Positions 7,238 through 16,740 of a stretch of 64,000 bases of DNA are shown here, piece by piece; the stretch's first letter is position 1, and each line of letters begins with the position of its first letter. The notes under the pieces were generated by a model. The model saw only the letters and a list, made by a program, of their open reading frames with translations, was not told the DNA's origin and did no database searches. This DNA comes from an uncultured Parabacteroides sp. Its GTDB lineage: Bacteria > Bacteroidota > Bacteroidia > Bacteroidales > Tannerellaceae. A program made the translations under genes and the position numbers. The stretch covers positions 62,001 to 126,000 of the forward strand of contig CALUZV010000006.1 in the NCBI GenBank assembly GCA_944325345.1, read 5' to 3'.

Positions 7238-9214
7238 ATGAAACGTTTCTTATCCTATACATTTATTATATACGTATTCCTCGCCTCCTTCGTCTCCTGT
7301 CGTTCGGCCAAGCTGAGCGATGCGGAGGAGAAGCAACGTATCGGGGAATACTACGAGGCGGCCGCCATCTACCGCCGTGTCTATACCAAGACGTCGCCCA
7401 AGAAGCGCGACCTCCGTGGCTACGTCGCCTTCCGCATGGCCGAGTGTAACCGCATGATCAACAGTACGGCCAAAGCGGTGAGTGGTTACATGAACGCCCT
7501 CCGCTACGACTACCCCGACAGCATCCTCTACCTCCGCCTCGGGCAAATGCAGCAGAAGAACGGCCGCTATGCCGACGCCATCAAGCATTATGACGCATAT
7601 CTCCAGTACGACCCTACCAGCGTCCTGGCTTTCAACGGTGTCGAGGGCTCGCAGAAGGCTCTGGAGTGGAAGGCGAACCCTACCCGCTATGTCGTCAAGC
7701 GCATGGACAAGTTCAACTCCCGTCGGGGTGAGTTCAGCCCCATGTTGCTCGGCCCGGACTATGACCAGCTCTATTTCGCATCTTCCCGCAGCAAGGACAA
7801 GGATCAGAAGGTCAGTGCCATCACAGGGCAGAACAACAACAACTTCTATGTCATCAAGAAGGACGAGCAGGGCAACTGGCTCCAACCCGAGGAGCTCGAG
7901 GACGAGGTAAACACCGAGTTCGACGAGGGCACCCCTTCCTTCACCCCAGACGGCAACACCATGTATTACACCTACTGCACCCAGGCTCCCGAGGGCGACC
8001 GCACCGCAGAGATTTACATGTCTTCCCGCAGCAGCGCCAAGTGGGGCAAGGGCTCGAAGGTCGAAATACTCAAGGACTCGGTTACTGCATTGGCTCACCC
8101 GTCTGTCTCCCTAGACGGCCGCTGGCTCTACTTCGTCTCCGACGCCGTGGGTGGCCAGGGGGGTAAGGACATCTTCCGGGCACGCATCAACGGCAACGAC
8201 TTCGGTCCCATGGAGAACCTGGGTCCCGAGATTAACACAGAGGGAGACGAGATGTTTCCCTATGTCCGAGACTCAGTTACTCTGTATTTTGCCTCCAACG
8301 GACACCCCGGAATGGGTGGCCTCGACATCTTCAGAGCGACCCTCGACAGCACCGAGCACTGGCACGTCGAGAACATGCGCTCGCCCATCAACTCGAACGG
8401 CGACGACTTCGGCATCACCTTCGAGGGCGTCCACGAGCGGGGTTTCTTCTCCTCCAACCGCAACGACGCCCGTGGCTACGACCACCTCTATTCCTTTGAG
8501 CTCCCAATCATTACGGTGAAGATTGAGGGCATCGTCTTCGATGTCGATGAAGTGCCCATCGAGGGGGCGACGGTCCGCATCGTGGGGCGCGACGGCCTCA
8601 ACGCCAAGGTATTGACGATGAAGAACGGGGAGTATGAGGTCGAACTGGAGCGCGACATCCGCTACGTCATGATGGCCAGTGCCCGCGGCTTCCTCAACCA
8701 GAACTTCGAGCTGAAGACTGGCGCAGAGGAGAAGAACGAGACCTACATCGTTGATTTCTACCTCTCTCCAATCACCAAGCCGGTCGTCATCGAGAATATC
8801 TTCTACGACTTCGACAAGGCGACGCTCCGCCCCGAGTCGAAGGCGGCTCTCGACGAAATGATAAAGATGCTCAACGATAACCCCAACGTTACCATCGAGT
8901 TAGGTGCACACACCGACCGCAAGGGCACGGACAAGTACAACGAGGGCCTCGCCCAGCGCCGCGCCCAGTCTGTCGTGGACTACCTCATCGCGGGTGGCAT
9001 AGCCCCCGACCGCCTGGAAGCCAAGGGGTACGGCGAAAGCGTCCCGAAGGTCATCAACAAGAAGATGGCGCGCGAGCACGACTTCCTCCACGAGGGCGAC
9101 ACGCTCTCCGCCCCGTTCATCGAAAAGCTCACGCCGGAGCAGCAGGAGATAGCCGACCAGATAAACCGCCGCACCGAGTTCAAAGTCCTCAGAACCAACT
9201 ATAACCTGTTCTAA
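7238..9214 (+). CDS. porE: PorE-like T9SS lipoprotein (TPR, beta-propeller, CarboxypepD-reg, OmpA)
   Basis: The 658-residue protein has a lipobox (SFVSC, Cys at about residue 21), TPR-type helical repeats (about 25-145), a PD40/WD40-like propeller with repeated LYFASSR/LYFVSDA/MYYTYC strands (about 165-420), a carboxypeptidase-regulatory-like domain (about 427-515, GIVFDVDEVPIEGATVRIVG) and an OmpA C-terminal peptidoglycan-binding domain (about 520-655, FYDFDKATLRPES, GAHTDRKG). This exact order is that of PorE, which anchors the type IX secretion machinery to peptidoglycan in Porphyromonas. It fits the three T9SS-like cargo genes elsewhere in the window. Other TPR-OmpA proteins share parts of the layout. 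Confidence 0.85.
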   Translation: MKRFLSYTFIIYVFLASFVSCRSAKLSDAEEKQRIGEYYEAAAIYRRVYTKTSPKKRDLRGYVAFRMAECNRMINSTAKAVSGYMNALRYDYPDSILYLRLGQMQQKNGRYADAIKHYDAYLQYDPTSVLAFNGVEGSQKALEWKANPTRYVVKRMDKFNSRRGEFSPMLLGPDYDQLYFASSRSKDKDQKVSAITGQNNNNFYVIKKDEQGNWLQPEELEDEVNTEFDEGTPSFTPDGNTMYYTYCTQAPEGDRTAEIYMSSRSSAKWGKGSKVEILKDSVTALAHPSVSLDGRWLYFVSDAVGGQGGKDIFRARINGNDFGPMENLGPEINTEGDEMFPYVRDSVTLYFASNGHPGMGGLDIFRATLDSTEHWHVENMRSPINSNGDDFGITFEGVHERGFFSSNRNDARGYDHLYSFELPIITVKIEGIVFDVDEVPIEGATVRIVGRDGLNAKVLTMKNGEYEVELERDIRYVMMASARGFLNQNFELKTGAEEKNETYIVDFYLSPITKPVVIENIFYDFDKATLRPESKAALDEMIKMLNDNPNVTIELGAHTDRKGTDKYNEGLAQRRAQSVVDYLIAGGIAPDRLEAKGYGESVPKVINKKMAREHDFLHEGDTLSAPFIEKLTPEQQEIADQINRRTEFKVLRTNYNLF

Positions 9215-9248
9215 GGGTCGCGGCTCCGCAGACATATCACCCGACATA

Positions 9249-9336
9249 TTGGGACGCGGATGACGCGGATTACACGGATATAGAGTTGATACATCCGCGT
9301 CATCCGTGTCATCCGCGTCCCAATCTTTTTTTGCAA
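9249..9336 (+). terminator. Long hairpin built of 9-bp words, terminator of porE
   Basis: The left arm is a tandem of gacgcggat / gacgcggat / tacacggat and the right arm is the mirrored atccgcgtc / atccgtgtc / atccgcgtc, giving about 27 paired bases round the loop atagagttgatac. A T-run (tcttttttt) follows. Confidence 0.8.
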
Positions 9337-9374
9337 CTCTGCGGAGAAAAACTTGCGACTCTGCGGAGGAAAAG
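9332..9374 (+). repeat. Two near-identical direct repeats at the HU-gene promoter
   Basis: tgcaactctgcggagaaaa and tgcgactctgcggaggaaaa lie head to tail immediately upstream of the -7 box at 9376, covering where the -33 element should be. They could be an operator; no protein is implicated by the sequence itself. Confidence 0.5.
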
Positions 9375-9375
9375 G

Positions 9376-9383
9376 TATCTTTG
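9376..9383 (+). promoter_or_regulatory. -7 box for the HU-like gene (TATCTTTG)
   Basis: TATCTTTG implies a start site near 9390 and an unusually long leader (about 170 bases) carrying the 21-bp repeats. Confidence 0.6.
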
Positions 9384-9387
9384 TCGC

Positions 9388-9555
9388 AGAGTAATCTATA
9401 AATACCGACGAGAGTTATATAAATCACGTCGAGAGTTATATAGATAACGTCGATATTTATATAACTCACGTCGATATTTATAGATTATATCCCAGAGTTG
9501 TTATATTTTATTCTGGGGAGTCGTAAGTTTTATTTCGCAGAGTCTTAAAGTTTAT
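9388..9555 (+). repeat. Ladder L: degenerate 21-bp repeats in the leader of the HU-like gene
   Basis: Units of the type GAGAGTTATATAnATnACGTC recur at 9410, 9431, 9452 and 9473, exactly 21 bp apart. Looser copies around 9388, 9494, 9516 and 9538 keep AGAGT/GAGTC cores. The dyads are weak compared with the other ladders. Because the -7 box is upstream, the repeats should be in the mRNA leader. AT-rich composition contrasts with the neighbouring genes. Confidence 0.7.
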
Positions 9556-9561
9556 ATCGGT

Positions 9562-10191
9562 ATGTCGGCAGAATATACAATGCAGGAAATAAGGGACTTG
9601 AATGAGGAAGGCAAGACCCTCCTCTACCCAAGGATGGTCATCCGCCGTCAGGTCTCGACGGACGAGATTGTCGAAGGGATGACGGAGAACACAACCTTTG
9701 CCCCGAGCGAGGCGAAAGGCATTGTGCAAGAGTTCGTTCGCGGGATAGCGCGGGCGATGGCCTCGGGGTGTTCGGTGAAGATAGACGGGCTTGGCCTTTT
9801 CACCCCCTCGCTGGGGTTGGCAAAGGGGAAGGCGCGGGAGCAGGCGGACGGCTCCGGCACACGCCGGAACGCCAGCAGTATAGAGATTACGGGGGCTAAC
9901 TTCCGGGCAGACAAGGAGTTCATCTGGGAGATGCGCGACCGTTGCACGCTGAAGCGGGCGAAGGAACAGTTCCGAATGAAGACTTCGAAATATACGGAGG
10001 AGGAGCGGTTTGCGCGGGCGAAGGAGTACCTCGCGCGGCGGCATTCGATGTCGATAAGCACCTATGCGACGCTGGTGGGACTCAGCAAATCGACTGCTGG
10101 TAAGGAGCTAAGGCGTTGGGCAGACGAGCCGGGGCGGGGGATGACGACGGTCGGGCTGGGGACGCATAAGCGCTATGCGCTAAAAGAATGA
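9562..10191 (+). CDS. HU-family DNA-binding protein with C-terminal HTH-like extension
   Basis: The 209-residue protein has an HU/IHF-like domain in roughly residues 20-125 (VSTDEIVEGMTENTTFAPSEAKGIVQEFVRGIARAMASGCSVKIDGLGLFTPSLG), the variant form with a long N-terminal extension common in Bacteroidota. The C-terminal part (about 140-209) contains a helix-turn-helix-like segment (SISTYATLVGLSKSTAGKELRRWAD). It probably binds DNA; targets are unknown. It is monocistronic, with repeats in the promoter and leader that could be autoregulatory. Confidence 0.85.
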   Translation: MSAEYTMQEIRDLNEEGKTLLYPRMVIRRQVSTDEIVEGMTENTTFAPSEAKGIVQEFVRGIARAMASGCSVKIDGLGLFTPSLGLAKGKAREQADGSGTRRNASSIEITGANFRADKEFIWEMRDRCTLKRAKEQFRMKTSKYTEEERFARAKEYLARRHSMSISTYATLVGLSKSTAGKELRRWADEPGRGMTTVGLGTHKRYALKE

Positions 10192-10266
10192 AGAATTAAG
10201 AATGAAGAATGAAGAATGGATTGGGGACCCATAATTCTTCATTCTTCATTCCTCATTCTTCATTAC
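10188..10266. terminator. Low-complexity inverted repeat between convergent genes
   Basis: Tandem gaatgaa/gaattaa words (about 10191-10219) are mirrored by attcttcattcttcattc words (10232-10264) round the centre ggattggggaccc. It would form a long imperfect hairpin on either strand and separates the HU-like gene from galM. Confidence 0.7.
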
Positions 10267-11405
10267 TTGGTGGAGAACTTATAGATACACTGGCTCTTGT
10301 AGGTCTGTCCCGGTTCGAGGACGGTTGTCGGGAAGTCCGGGTGGTTCGGGGAGTCAGGATAGTGTTGCGATTCGAGGCAGATGGCGCCGCGGCGAGGGTA
10401 GACGATGCCGTGCTTGCCGGTCTCCTTCTCGTTCATCATGTTGCCGCAATACACCTGAAGGCCAGGCTCGTTCGTGTAGACCTCCATGAGGATGCCACTG
10501 GTGGGGGCGTAGACGGTAGCTGCCACCTGAGCGACGTCGCCCTTCGTGTTGAGGACCCAGTTGTGGTCGTAGCCACCGGCCTTGGTGAGCTGGTCGAAGT
10601 CGTCGTCGATGTGTGCGCTGATAGTCTGGGGCTGACGGAGGTCGAGCGGGGTGCCTTCTACCTTGGCGATGCCCGTCGGGATGAGCTTGTCATCGACCGG
10701 AGTATAGTTGTCCGCGTTGATGGAGAGCTGGTGATCCATAATCGTAGAGCCAGGGACGCCGGAGAGGTTGAAGTAGCTGTGGTTGGTGAGGTTTACCACC
10801 GTCTTCTTGTCCGTCGTGGCTTCGTACTTGATGTCGATGGCATTGTCATCCGTCAGGGTATAAGTAACCTTGACGTTGAGGTTGCCCGGGAAGCCAGCCT
10901 CGCCGTCCTTCGAGAGGTAGGTCAGTTCGACAGACTGGGGAGTCGTCTGGTTAGCTGTCCACATCTGCCGGTCGAAGCCCTCGGGACCACCGTGGAGGCA
11001 GTTCGTCTTGTCGTTCTGGGGAAGAGTGTACTCTGTCCCGTCGAGCTTGAACTTACCGTTGGCGATACGGTTGCCGTAGCGACCGATGAGGGCACCAAAG
11101 TTGCCCGTGCTGTTGATATAGGCCTGGATGCTGTCGTATCCGAGGACGACGTCGGTCATCTTGCCGTTCTTGTCGGGCACCATGACCGAGACGAGGCGGC
11201 CGCCCCAGTTGGTAACGCAAGCCTCGGCACCTTTGGCATTCTTGAGGACGTAGAGGCTGGTAGGCTGGCCTGCGACCTCGGTTTCAAACTTGGATTTGTA
11301 CAGCCCGGAGAGGGTTGCTTCTTCCTTAGGTTCTTGCTGTTGTTGTTTGCTGGAACATGATAGCAACACAGCCATTGCCATCGCAGCGATACACAGTTTT
11401 TTCAT
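10263..11405 (-). CDS. galM: Aldose 1-epimerase lipoprotein (mutarotase)
   Basis: The start is placed at the ATG at 11405 because it begins a lipoprotein signal (MKKLCIAAMAMAVLLSC) and lies 31 bases after a -7 box. The product is 380 residues, the typical length for GalM, which interconverts alpha and beta anomers of aldoses. Family residues are visible: FGALIGRYGNRIANGKF, CLHGGPEGFDRQMW (His), VNLTNHSYFNLSG (His) and the C-terminal TTVLEPGQTY (Glu base). The lipoprotein form suggests a periplasmic or surface location, as in many Bacteroidota. Confidence 0.95.
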   Translation of the reverse strand: MKKLCIAAMAMAVLLSCSSKQQQQEPKEEATLSGLYKSKFETEVAGQPTSLYVLKNAKGAEACVTNWGGRLVSVMVPDKNGKMTDVVLGYDSIQAYINSTGNFGALIGRYGNRIANGKFKLDGTEYTLPQNDKTNCLHGGPEGFDRQMWTANQTTPQSVELTYLSKDGEAGFPGNLNVKVTYTLTDDNAIDIKYEATTDKKTVVNLTNHSYFNLSGVPGSTIMDHQLSINADNYTPVDDKLIPTGIAKVEGTPLDLRQPQTISAHIDDDFDQLTKAGGYDHNWVLNTKGDVAQVAATVYAPTSGILMEVYTNEPGLQVYCGNMMNEKETGKHGIVYPRRGAICLESQHYPDSPNHPDFPTTVLEPGQTYKSQCIYKFSTK

Positions 11406-11435
11406 CTTTCTATGAATATTAAAATGTTTCGGCGG

Positions 11436-11443
11436 CAAATATA
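11436..11443 (-). promoter_or_regulatory. -7 box for galM (TATATTTG on minus strand)
   Basis: The complement reads TATATTTG, 31 bases upstream of the ATG at 11405; the divergent thyA box lies 25 bases away. Confidence 0.6.
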
Positions 11444-11467
11444 CAGCTTTCGTATGTACTTTTTCCT

Positions 11468-11475
11468 TACTTTTG
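11468..11475 (+). promoter_or_regulatory. -7 box for thyA-folA (TACTTTTG)
   Basis: TACTTTTG ends 20 bases before the thyA ATG at 11495. Confidence 0.6.
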
Positions 11476-11494
11476 CGGCAAAATAAGCAGAAAG

Positions 11495-12289
11495 ATGAAA
11501 CAATATCTCGACTTACTGAACCGAGTCCTCACCGAGGGCGTCCACAAGGAAGACCGCACCGGGACGGGGACAACCAGCGTCTTCGGGCATCAGATGCGCT
11601 TCAACCTCGACGACGGTTTCCCCCTGCTGACCACCAAGAAGCTTCACCTGAAATCCATTATCTACGAACTGCTTTGGTTCCTCCGGGGAGACACGAATGT
11701 GCACTACCTCCAGGAGCACGGCGTCCGCATCTGGAACGAATGGGCCGATGCCGATGGCAACCTGGGGCATATCTACGGCTACCAATGGCGTTCGTGGCCC
11801 GACTACCAGGGAGGCTATATCGACCAGATCAGCGAGGCCGTCGAGACCATCAAGCACAATCCCGACTCGCGGCGTATCATCGTTAGCGCTTGGAATGTCG
11901 GCGACTTGGGGAATATGAATCTGCCGCCTTGCCATGCTTTCTTCCAGTTCTATGTCGCCGACGGACGGCTGAGCCTGCAACTGTATCAGCGGAGCGCGGA
12001 TATTTTCCTCGGCGTACCCTTTAATATTGCTTCATACGCCTTGTTGCTGCAGATGATGGCGCAGGTAACGGGATTGAAGGCGGGCGACTTCATCCACACC
12101 CTCGGCGATGCCCATATCTATACCAACCATCTGGAACAAGTAAAGCTACAGCTGACACGCGAGCCACGGCCCTTGCCACGCATGGAGCTGAATCCGGAGG
12201 TGAAGGATATCTTCGCTTTCCAATACGAGGACTTTCATTTAGTGGGCTACGACCCGCATCCGCATATCAAAGGAGAAGTTTCCGTTTAA
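11495..12289 (+). CDS. thyA: Thymidylate synthase
   Basis: The 264-residue protein is the same length as the E. coli enzyme. It makes dTMP from dUMP with methylene-tetrahydrofolate. Visible family blocks are [17 protein letters not shown], the [12 protein letters not shown] motif with the nucleophilic Cys, [23 protein letters not shown] and [13 protein letters not shown]. The downstream folA regenerates the tetrahydrofolate it consumes; 15 bases separate the two genes, so they form an operon. Confidence 0.98.
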   Translation: MKQYLDLLNRVLTEGVHKEDRTGTGTTSVFGHQMRFNLDDGFPLLTTKKLHLKSIIYELLWFLRGDTNVHYLQEHGVRIWNEWADADGNLGHIYGYQWRSWPDYQGGYIDQISEAVETIKHNPDSRRIIVSAWNVGDLGNMNLPPCHAFFQFYVADGRLSLQLYQRSADIFLGVPFNIASYALLLQMMAQVTGLKAGDFIHTLGDAHIYTNHLEQVKLQLTREPRPLPRMELNPEVKDIFAFQYEDFHLVGYDPHPHIKGEVSV

Positions 12290-12304
12290 CTACTAATTAA
12301 TAAT

Positions 12305-12802
12305 ATGAGTACTATATCTATCATCGCCGCGATAGCCGACGATAATGCTATCGGTAAGAACTTGCAATTGCTTTGGCATCTGCCTAACGATATGAAACGC
12401 TTCAAGGAGCTGACTACGGGACACGCCGTCCTCATGGGCCGCAAAACCTTCGAGTCGCTGCCCAATGGCGCGCTGCCCAATCGTAAAAACGTCGTGTTGA
12501 CGACCTTGCCCGAGGCCGACTTCGTGAATTGTTTCCCTTGTGAATCGATGAAAGATGCTTTGGATATCTGCGAGAAAGAAGAGGAAGTATTTGTTATCGG
12601 CGGCGCCTTGGTCTATCGCCAGGCATTGCGCCGGGCGGACAAAATGTATATCACCCACGTCCATGCCGAGTTCCCCGATGCCGATACGTTCTTCCCTATC
12701 GTTGATTGGTCGCAGTGGGAGGAAATCGAGCATCAAGATTTCCCGGCCGACGACAAACACGCCTATCCGTATAGCTTTATCACTTATATAAGGAAGAAAT
12801 AA
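12305..12802 (+). CDS. folA: Dihydrofolate reductase
   Basis: The 165-residue product begins MSTISIIAAIADDNAIGKNL with LLWHLPNDMKRFKELTTGH, GRKTFESLP, KNVVLT and FVIGGALVYRQAL, all standard DHFR blocks, including the acidic Asp in LPND. It reduces dihydrofolate made by ThyA, the gene immediately upstream. Confidence 0.97.
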   Translation: MSTISIIAAIADDNAIGKNLQLLWHLPNDMKRFKELTTGHAVLMGRKTFESLPNGALPNRKNVVLTTLPEADFVNCFPCESMKDALDICEKEEEVFVIGGALVYRQALRRADKMYITHVHAEFPDADTFFPIVDWSQWEEIEHQDFPADDKHAYPYSFITYIRKK

Positions 12803-12820
12803 GTCGGAAAATGCAGCATC

Positions 12821-12869
12821 AAAAAATTGACGCAGCTTGCGACGCCGTCGCAGACTGCGTTATTTTTTT
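12821..12869. terminator. Bidirectional terminator formed by the first unit of ladder B
   Basis: An A-run (aaaaaa) precedes and a T-run (ttttttt) follows a nested hairpin: outer ACGCAG/CTGCGT and inner TGCGACG/CGTCGCA. It serves folA on one strand and would stop minus-strand transcription on the other. Confidence 0.75.
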
Positions 12870-13035
12870 GAGGTTCCTCGCGACGGCGTCGCGAAGTGCG
12901 TCAAAATTGTGAGGTTGTTTGCGACGGCGTCGCAAGGTGCGTCAAAACTGTGAGGTTGTTCACGACGGCGTCGCAAGGTGCGTCAAAATTTTGATGCGGC
13001 TCGCGACACCGTCGCAGACCGCATCAAAACTCTGA
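12826..13035. repeat. Ladder B: five 41-bp units of phased palindromes
   Basis: Palindromes TTGCGAC-GGC-GTCGCAA and variants start at 12837, 12878, 12919, 12960 and 13001, exactly 41 bp apart. Between the last two, a second palindrome (GCGTCAAAATTTTGATGC) is centred at 12988.5, the exact midpoint. Variants such as TCGCGAC/GTCGCGA keep both arms complementary. The ladder fills the gap between the convergent folA and the lipoprotein gene at 13055. Confidence 0.9.
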
Positions 13036-13054
13036 GGCTATCCTTGGAGGCGAA

Positions 13055-14245
13055 TCAGAGAATCTTTTTCGTTTCTTCTTCCAATTTCAGCAGGTCGTCC
13101 ACCCTTTTGACCAGATTCCCCTGTTTATCCAACAGGAAAAGGGCCGGCAGTTGCTTTACATTATATAATGAGGCCACTTCGGAATAGACCGTCTGCGGGT
13201 CGCGGACGCAATCCCACGGCAGGTTCGAAGCTGCATTTTGCCAGAAATGCAAATCGGCATCCAGCGATATTTGGTAAATGCGCAAACCTCGCTGGCTATA
13301 TTTCGTATAGAGGCTACCCAATTCCATATTCAGAGACGGCGACCATTCGGTCTGATAAGCCGTGAAATTGACGATAGTCGGATGCCCCTGGGCTATTTCG
13401 GACAGTTTGACGGGCGTGCCGTGTACGTCGGGCAATTCCACATCCATATAGCTGACCTCCTTGGCATCGAGCTTATCCAAGTCGATCGGCCGCTGACTGC
13501 GGATGACCTTGATGGATTGCAAAGCCAAGTTGTGCAGATGTTTGGCGCGCGGACTTTCCGGATAGAACGTATCGAAGCTGGTGGCGACGGCTCCGTAGGC
13601 ACGGGAATCGACTTTGTCGTATAAGTCGAAGAACAGCAGGCCGTCGATTTGCTGGAACAAGGCGAAATAGGCCGCCGTGGACATTGGCGCGCCGTAGATA
13701 TATTTCAGTGCTTCTTTCTTATAGGCATTTGCCACTTCGATAGTCTGCCTGGCGTAGGCCGTATCCGCCAATTGCTTCGCCTCGTATTCCTTGCGCAGGC
13801 GGGAAAGGACTTGGTTGGCATCCAGTTGGGCGAGGGTGATTGCCTTAATCGCCTTGCAGTTTTCCGAGCCTTCTATTTTATAAGAGGTAGCAAATGTGCT
13901 GGCATCGGCATCCAGCGTGATGGTCTCCGTCGAGTCGATAGCGAAATTAATCAACTGATTCTTCAAACGGAGGCGGTAGAAATCCGGATATTGAGGACGC
14001 GGACGGGTAAACTCGAACTTCCCATTATTAGGCAGAGTTACCGAGTCGAGCAGTTCGACCGACGAGATACCTACGTTTTCCAGATACATAACCTGCCCTT
14101 CGGCATCCGAAATAATACCCTTAACCGTGAATGTCTGCTCCTTCTGACATCCGGAGCAAATGGCGAGCAGCAGCGACAAAGCCGCCGCATACATCTTTGA
14201 TAGTTTCTTGAGTTGCGATAAGTTCATACGCTTCCTTTTTGTCAT
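13055..14245 (-). CDS. Thioredoxin-fold lipoprotein lacking the CxxC (DUF4369 / TlpA-like)
   Basis: The 396-residue protein has a lipoprotein signal ending AICSGC (Cys about residue 33), a DUF4369-like beta domain (about 38-130, [20 protein letters not shown]) and a helical middle. The C-terminal AhpC/TSA-thioredoxin-like domain (from about 270) contains [23 protein letters not shown] and [14 protein letters not shown]. Where TlpA/ResA enzymes have WCxxC this one has TAYQTEWSP, with no Cys, so it is unlikely to be a disulfide oxidoreductase. The start at 14245 follows a promoter box; the in-frame ATG at 14227 is also possible. Confidence 0.8.
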   Translation of the reverse strand: MTKRKRMNLSQLKKLSKMYAAALSLLLAICSGCQKEQTFTVKGIISDAEGQVMYLENVGISSVELLDSVTLPNNGKFEFTRPRPQYPDFYRLRLKNQLINFAIDSTETITLDADASTFATSYKIEGSENCKAIKAITLAQLDANQVLSRLRKEYEAKQLADTAYARQTIEVANAYKKEALKYIYGAPMSTAAYFALFQQIDGLLFFDLYDKVDSRAYGAVATSFDTFYPESPRAKHLHNLALQSIKVIRSQRPIDLDKLDAKEVSYMDVELPDVHGTPVKLSEIAQGHPTIVNFTAYQTEWSPSLNMELGSLYTKYSQRGLRIYQISLDADLHFWQNAASNLPWDCVRDPQTVYSEVASLYNVKQLPALFLLDKQGNLVKRVDDLLKLEEETKKIL

Positions 14246-14276
14246 ATCGTTTTATGTTTATAAACACAATCGGCTG

Positions 14277-14284
14277 CAAATATA
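14277..14284 (-). promoter_or_regulatory. -7 box for the thioredoxin-fold lipoprotein (TATATTTG on minus strand)
   Basis: The complement reads TATATTTG, 32 bases upstream of the ATG at 14245. Confidence 0.55.
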
Positions 14285-14401
14285 CATTATTTTGCAGTCT
14301 ATGCCTAATAAAACCGGGTACTTCTTTCCTTGCAAATAGAAAATGTTTCAAATTATTCAATTTATTTGCCGTTTCCATGCGATTGGGAACTAAACTTTTG
14401 C

Positions 14402-14409
14402 TACCTTTG
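14402..14409 (+). promoter_or_regulatory. -7 box for pnp (TACCTTTG)
   Basis: TACCTTTG lies 43 bases before the pnp ATG at 14452 and rules out the longer upstream reading of the frame as the translated start. Confidence 0.6.
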
Positions 14410-14451
14410 CGACAATTTTTGAAAGATAGAAGAAAAATTAGAAAGAAGATT

Positions 14452-16650
14452 ATGCTTAATCCAATTAACAAGACGATCGATTTGGGAGATGGCAGAACCA
14501 TCACCATCGAAACCGGGAAATTGGCAAAGCAGGCGGACGGCGCCGTTACCGTCCGTATGGGCAATACCGTTTTGCTCGCTACTGTTTGTGCTGCGAAAGA
14601 GGCAAATCCCGGAGTTGATTTCATGCCGTTGCAAGTTGAATACAAGGAGAAGTTCTCCGCATTTGGCCGTTTCCCCGGCGGTTTTACGAAGAGAGAGGGA
14701 AAAGCTTCCGATTATGAAATTCTGACAGCTCGTTTGGTGGACCGCGCCCTGCGTCCTTTGTTCCCAGACAATTACCATGCTGAAGTTTACGTAAACATTA
14801 TATTATTCTCTGCGGATGGCGAAGATATGCCGGATGCGCTCGCTGGTTTGGCTGCTTCGGCTGCTTTGGCGGTTTCCGATATTCCTTTCAATGGTCCGAT
14901 TTCCGAGGTTCGTGTCGCTCGTATCAATGGTCAGTTTGTTGTGAACCCGACGTTCGCACAGCTTGAAAACGCCGACATTGATATCATGGTTGGTGCTACG
15001 TTGGACAACATCATGATGGTCGAAGGCGAAATGAACGAAGTGCAGGAATCCGAAATGCTGGATGCCATCAAATTCGCTCACGAAGCCATCAAGGTTCAGT
15101 GCCAGGCTCAGCTGGAGATGATGGAGGCTTGCGACAAGACGGTTAAACGCGAATATTGCCACGAAGAAAACGACGAAGACCTCCGCAAGGATGTCCACGA
15201 CAAATGCTACGACAAGGCTTACGCCATCGCTACCTCAGGTACTGGCAAGCAAGAACGTACGGAAGCTTTCGAAGCTATCGTTGAGGAATTCAAGTCGCAA
15301 TTCACAGAAGAAGAACTTACAGAGGAAAAGGTGGCCATGATCGACCGCTACTACCACGACGTAGAGAAGGAAGCCATGCGCCGCGCCATCCTCGACGAAG
15401 GCAAACGTCTCGACGGCCGCAAGACTACAGAGATTCGTCCGATTTGGATTGAAACCGACTGCCTCCCCGGCCCGCACGGTGCCGCTATCTTTACGCGCGG
15501 TGAAACTCAGTCGCTTTCAACCGTTACCCTCGGTACGAAGGATGACGAGAAAATCATCGACGACGTTTTGGTTCACGACAAGGAACGTTTCCTTTTACAT
15601 TATAATTTCCCTCCGTTCTCTACGGGCGAGGCAAAGGCGCAGCGCGGCGTAGGCCGTCGCGAGATTGGCCACGGGCATTTGGCTTGGCGTGCGCTGAAGC
15701 GTATGATTCCTGAGAACTATCCGTATGTTATCCGCGTGATGTCTGATATCCTCGAATCTAACGGTTCGTCTTCGATGGCAACAGTTTGCGCCGGCACGTT
15801 GGCTTTGCGCGACGCCGGTGTCCCGATGAAGAAGCCGGTTTCCGGTATCGCGATGGGTCTGATTTCCGAGAACCACGGTACGAACTACGCTATCCTCTCG
15901 GATATCTTGGGCGACGAAGACCACTTGGGTGATATGGACTTCAAGGTAACGGGTACGAAAGATGGTATCACGGCTACGCAGATGGATATCAAGGTCGATG
16001 GCCTTTCTTACGACATCCTGGAGAAGGCTTTGGCCCAGGCTCGCGAAGGTCGTCTTTATATTTTAGGTAAGATTCTCGAGGCTCAGCCTGAGGGTCGTCC
16101 GGATTTGAAGCCGCATGCTCCGCGTATCGAAAACATGACGATTGCGAAAGAGTTTATCGGTGCCGTCATCGGCCCGGGCGGGAAGATTATCCAGGGTATC
16201 CAGGAGAAGACTGGTGCGACGATCAATATTGACGAAGTGGACGGCGTGGGCAAGATTGAAATCTCCGGCCCGAACAAGGAGGTTCTCGATGCCGCCATCC
16301 GTGCCATCAAGAGCATCGTGGCTGTCCCCGAAATCGGTGAAGTCTATGAAGGTAAGATTTCTTCTATCATGCCCTACGGCGCGTTCGTCGAGTTCATGCC
16401 GGGCAAAGACGGTCTGCTCCACATCTCCGAAATTGATTGGAAACGCCTTGAGACCGTGGAAGAAGCGGGCTTGAAGGAAGGCGATACGATTACCGTCAAG
16501 TTGGTGGACATCGACCCGAAGACTGGTAAGTTCAAACTCTCTCACCGTGTCCTGATTCCGAAGCCCGAAGGCTACGAGGAACGTCCGACACGCGGCGGTG
16601 GCAGAGGTGGCGACCGTGGCGAGCGGCGGCAGAATCGCTCACAGCGTTAA
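14452..16650 (+). CDS. pnp: Polynucleotide phosphorylase
   Basis: The start [22 protein letters not shown] gives a 732-residue protein of normal length. It degrades RNA phosphorolytically from the 3' end. Domains in order: RNase PH 1 (about 10-145), helical linker, RNase PH 2 (about 330-545), KH ([20 protein letters not shown], about 560-615) and S1 ([20 protein letters not shown], about 630-700), then a Gly/Arg-rich tail ([20 protein letters not shown]). The gene is monocistronic with its own promoter and terminator. Confidence 0.98.
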   Translation: MLNPINKTIDLGDGRTITIETGKLAKQADGAVTVRMGNTVLLATVCAAKEANPGVDFMPLQVEYKEKFSAFGRFPGGFTKREGKASDYEILTARLVDRALRPLFPDNYHAEVYVNIILFSADGEDMPDALAGLAASAALAVSDIPFNGPISEVRVARINGQFVVNPTFAQLENADIDIMVGATLDNIMMVEGEMNEVQESEMLDAIKFAHEAIKVQCQAQLEMMEACDKTVKREYCHEENDEDLRKDVHDKCYDKAYAIATSGTGKQERTEAFEAIVEEFKSQFTEEELTEEKVAMIDRYYHDVEKEAMRRAILDEGKRLDGRKTTEIRPIWIETDCLPGPHGAAIFTRGETQSLSTVTLGTKDDEKIIDDVLVHDKERFLLHYNFPPFSTGEAKAQRGVGRREIGHGHLAWRALKRMIPENYPYVIRVMSDILESNGSSSMATVCAGTLALRDAGVPMKKPVSGIAMGLISENHGTNYAILSDILGDEDHLGDMDFKVTGTKDGITATQMDIKVDGLSYDILEKALAQAREGRLYILGKILEAQPEGRPDLKPHAPRIENMTIAKEFIGAVIGPGGKIIQGIQEKTGATINIDEVDGVGKIEISGPNKEVLDAAIRAIKSIVAVPEIGEVYEGKISSIMPYGAFVEFMPGKDGLLHISEIDWKRLETVEEAGLKEGDTITVKLVDIDPKTGKFKLSHRVLIPKPEGYEERPTRGGGRGGDRGERRQNRSQR

Positions 16651-16703
16651 GTTAGGCTATATCTAGCATAAACTATATTTTTTAAGAGTGAAACAATGAA
16701 GAG

Positions 16704-16740
16704 AAGCCGGGCAGGGGCAACCTTGTTCCGGCTTTTTTTT
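16704..16740 (+). terminator. Rho-independent terminator of pnp
   Basis: AAGCCGG pairs with CCGGCTT round a 17-base loop, followed by eight T. The last T is also the first base of ladder C. Confidence 0.85.

Noticed and set aside
7250..8098. 282-residue frame antisense to porE
   Set aside because: Shadow of a conserved gene with no promoter or signal of its own.
10209..11360. 383-residue frame antisense to galM
   Set aside because: It begins in the low-complexity inverted repeat and mirrors a strongly conserved gene; GC-rich codon bias keeps the opposite strand open.
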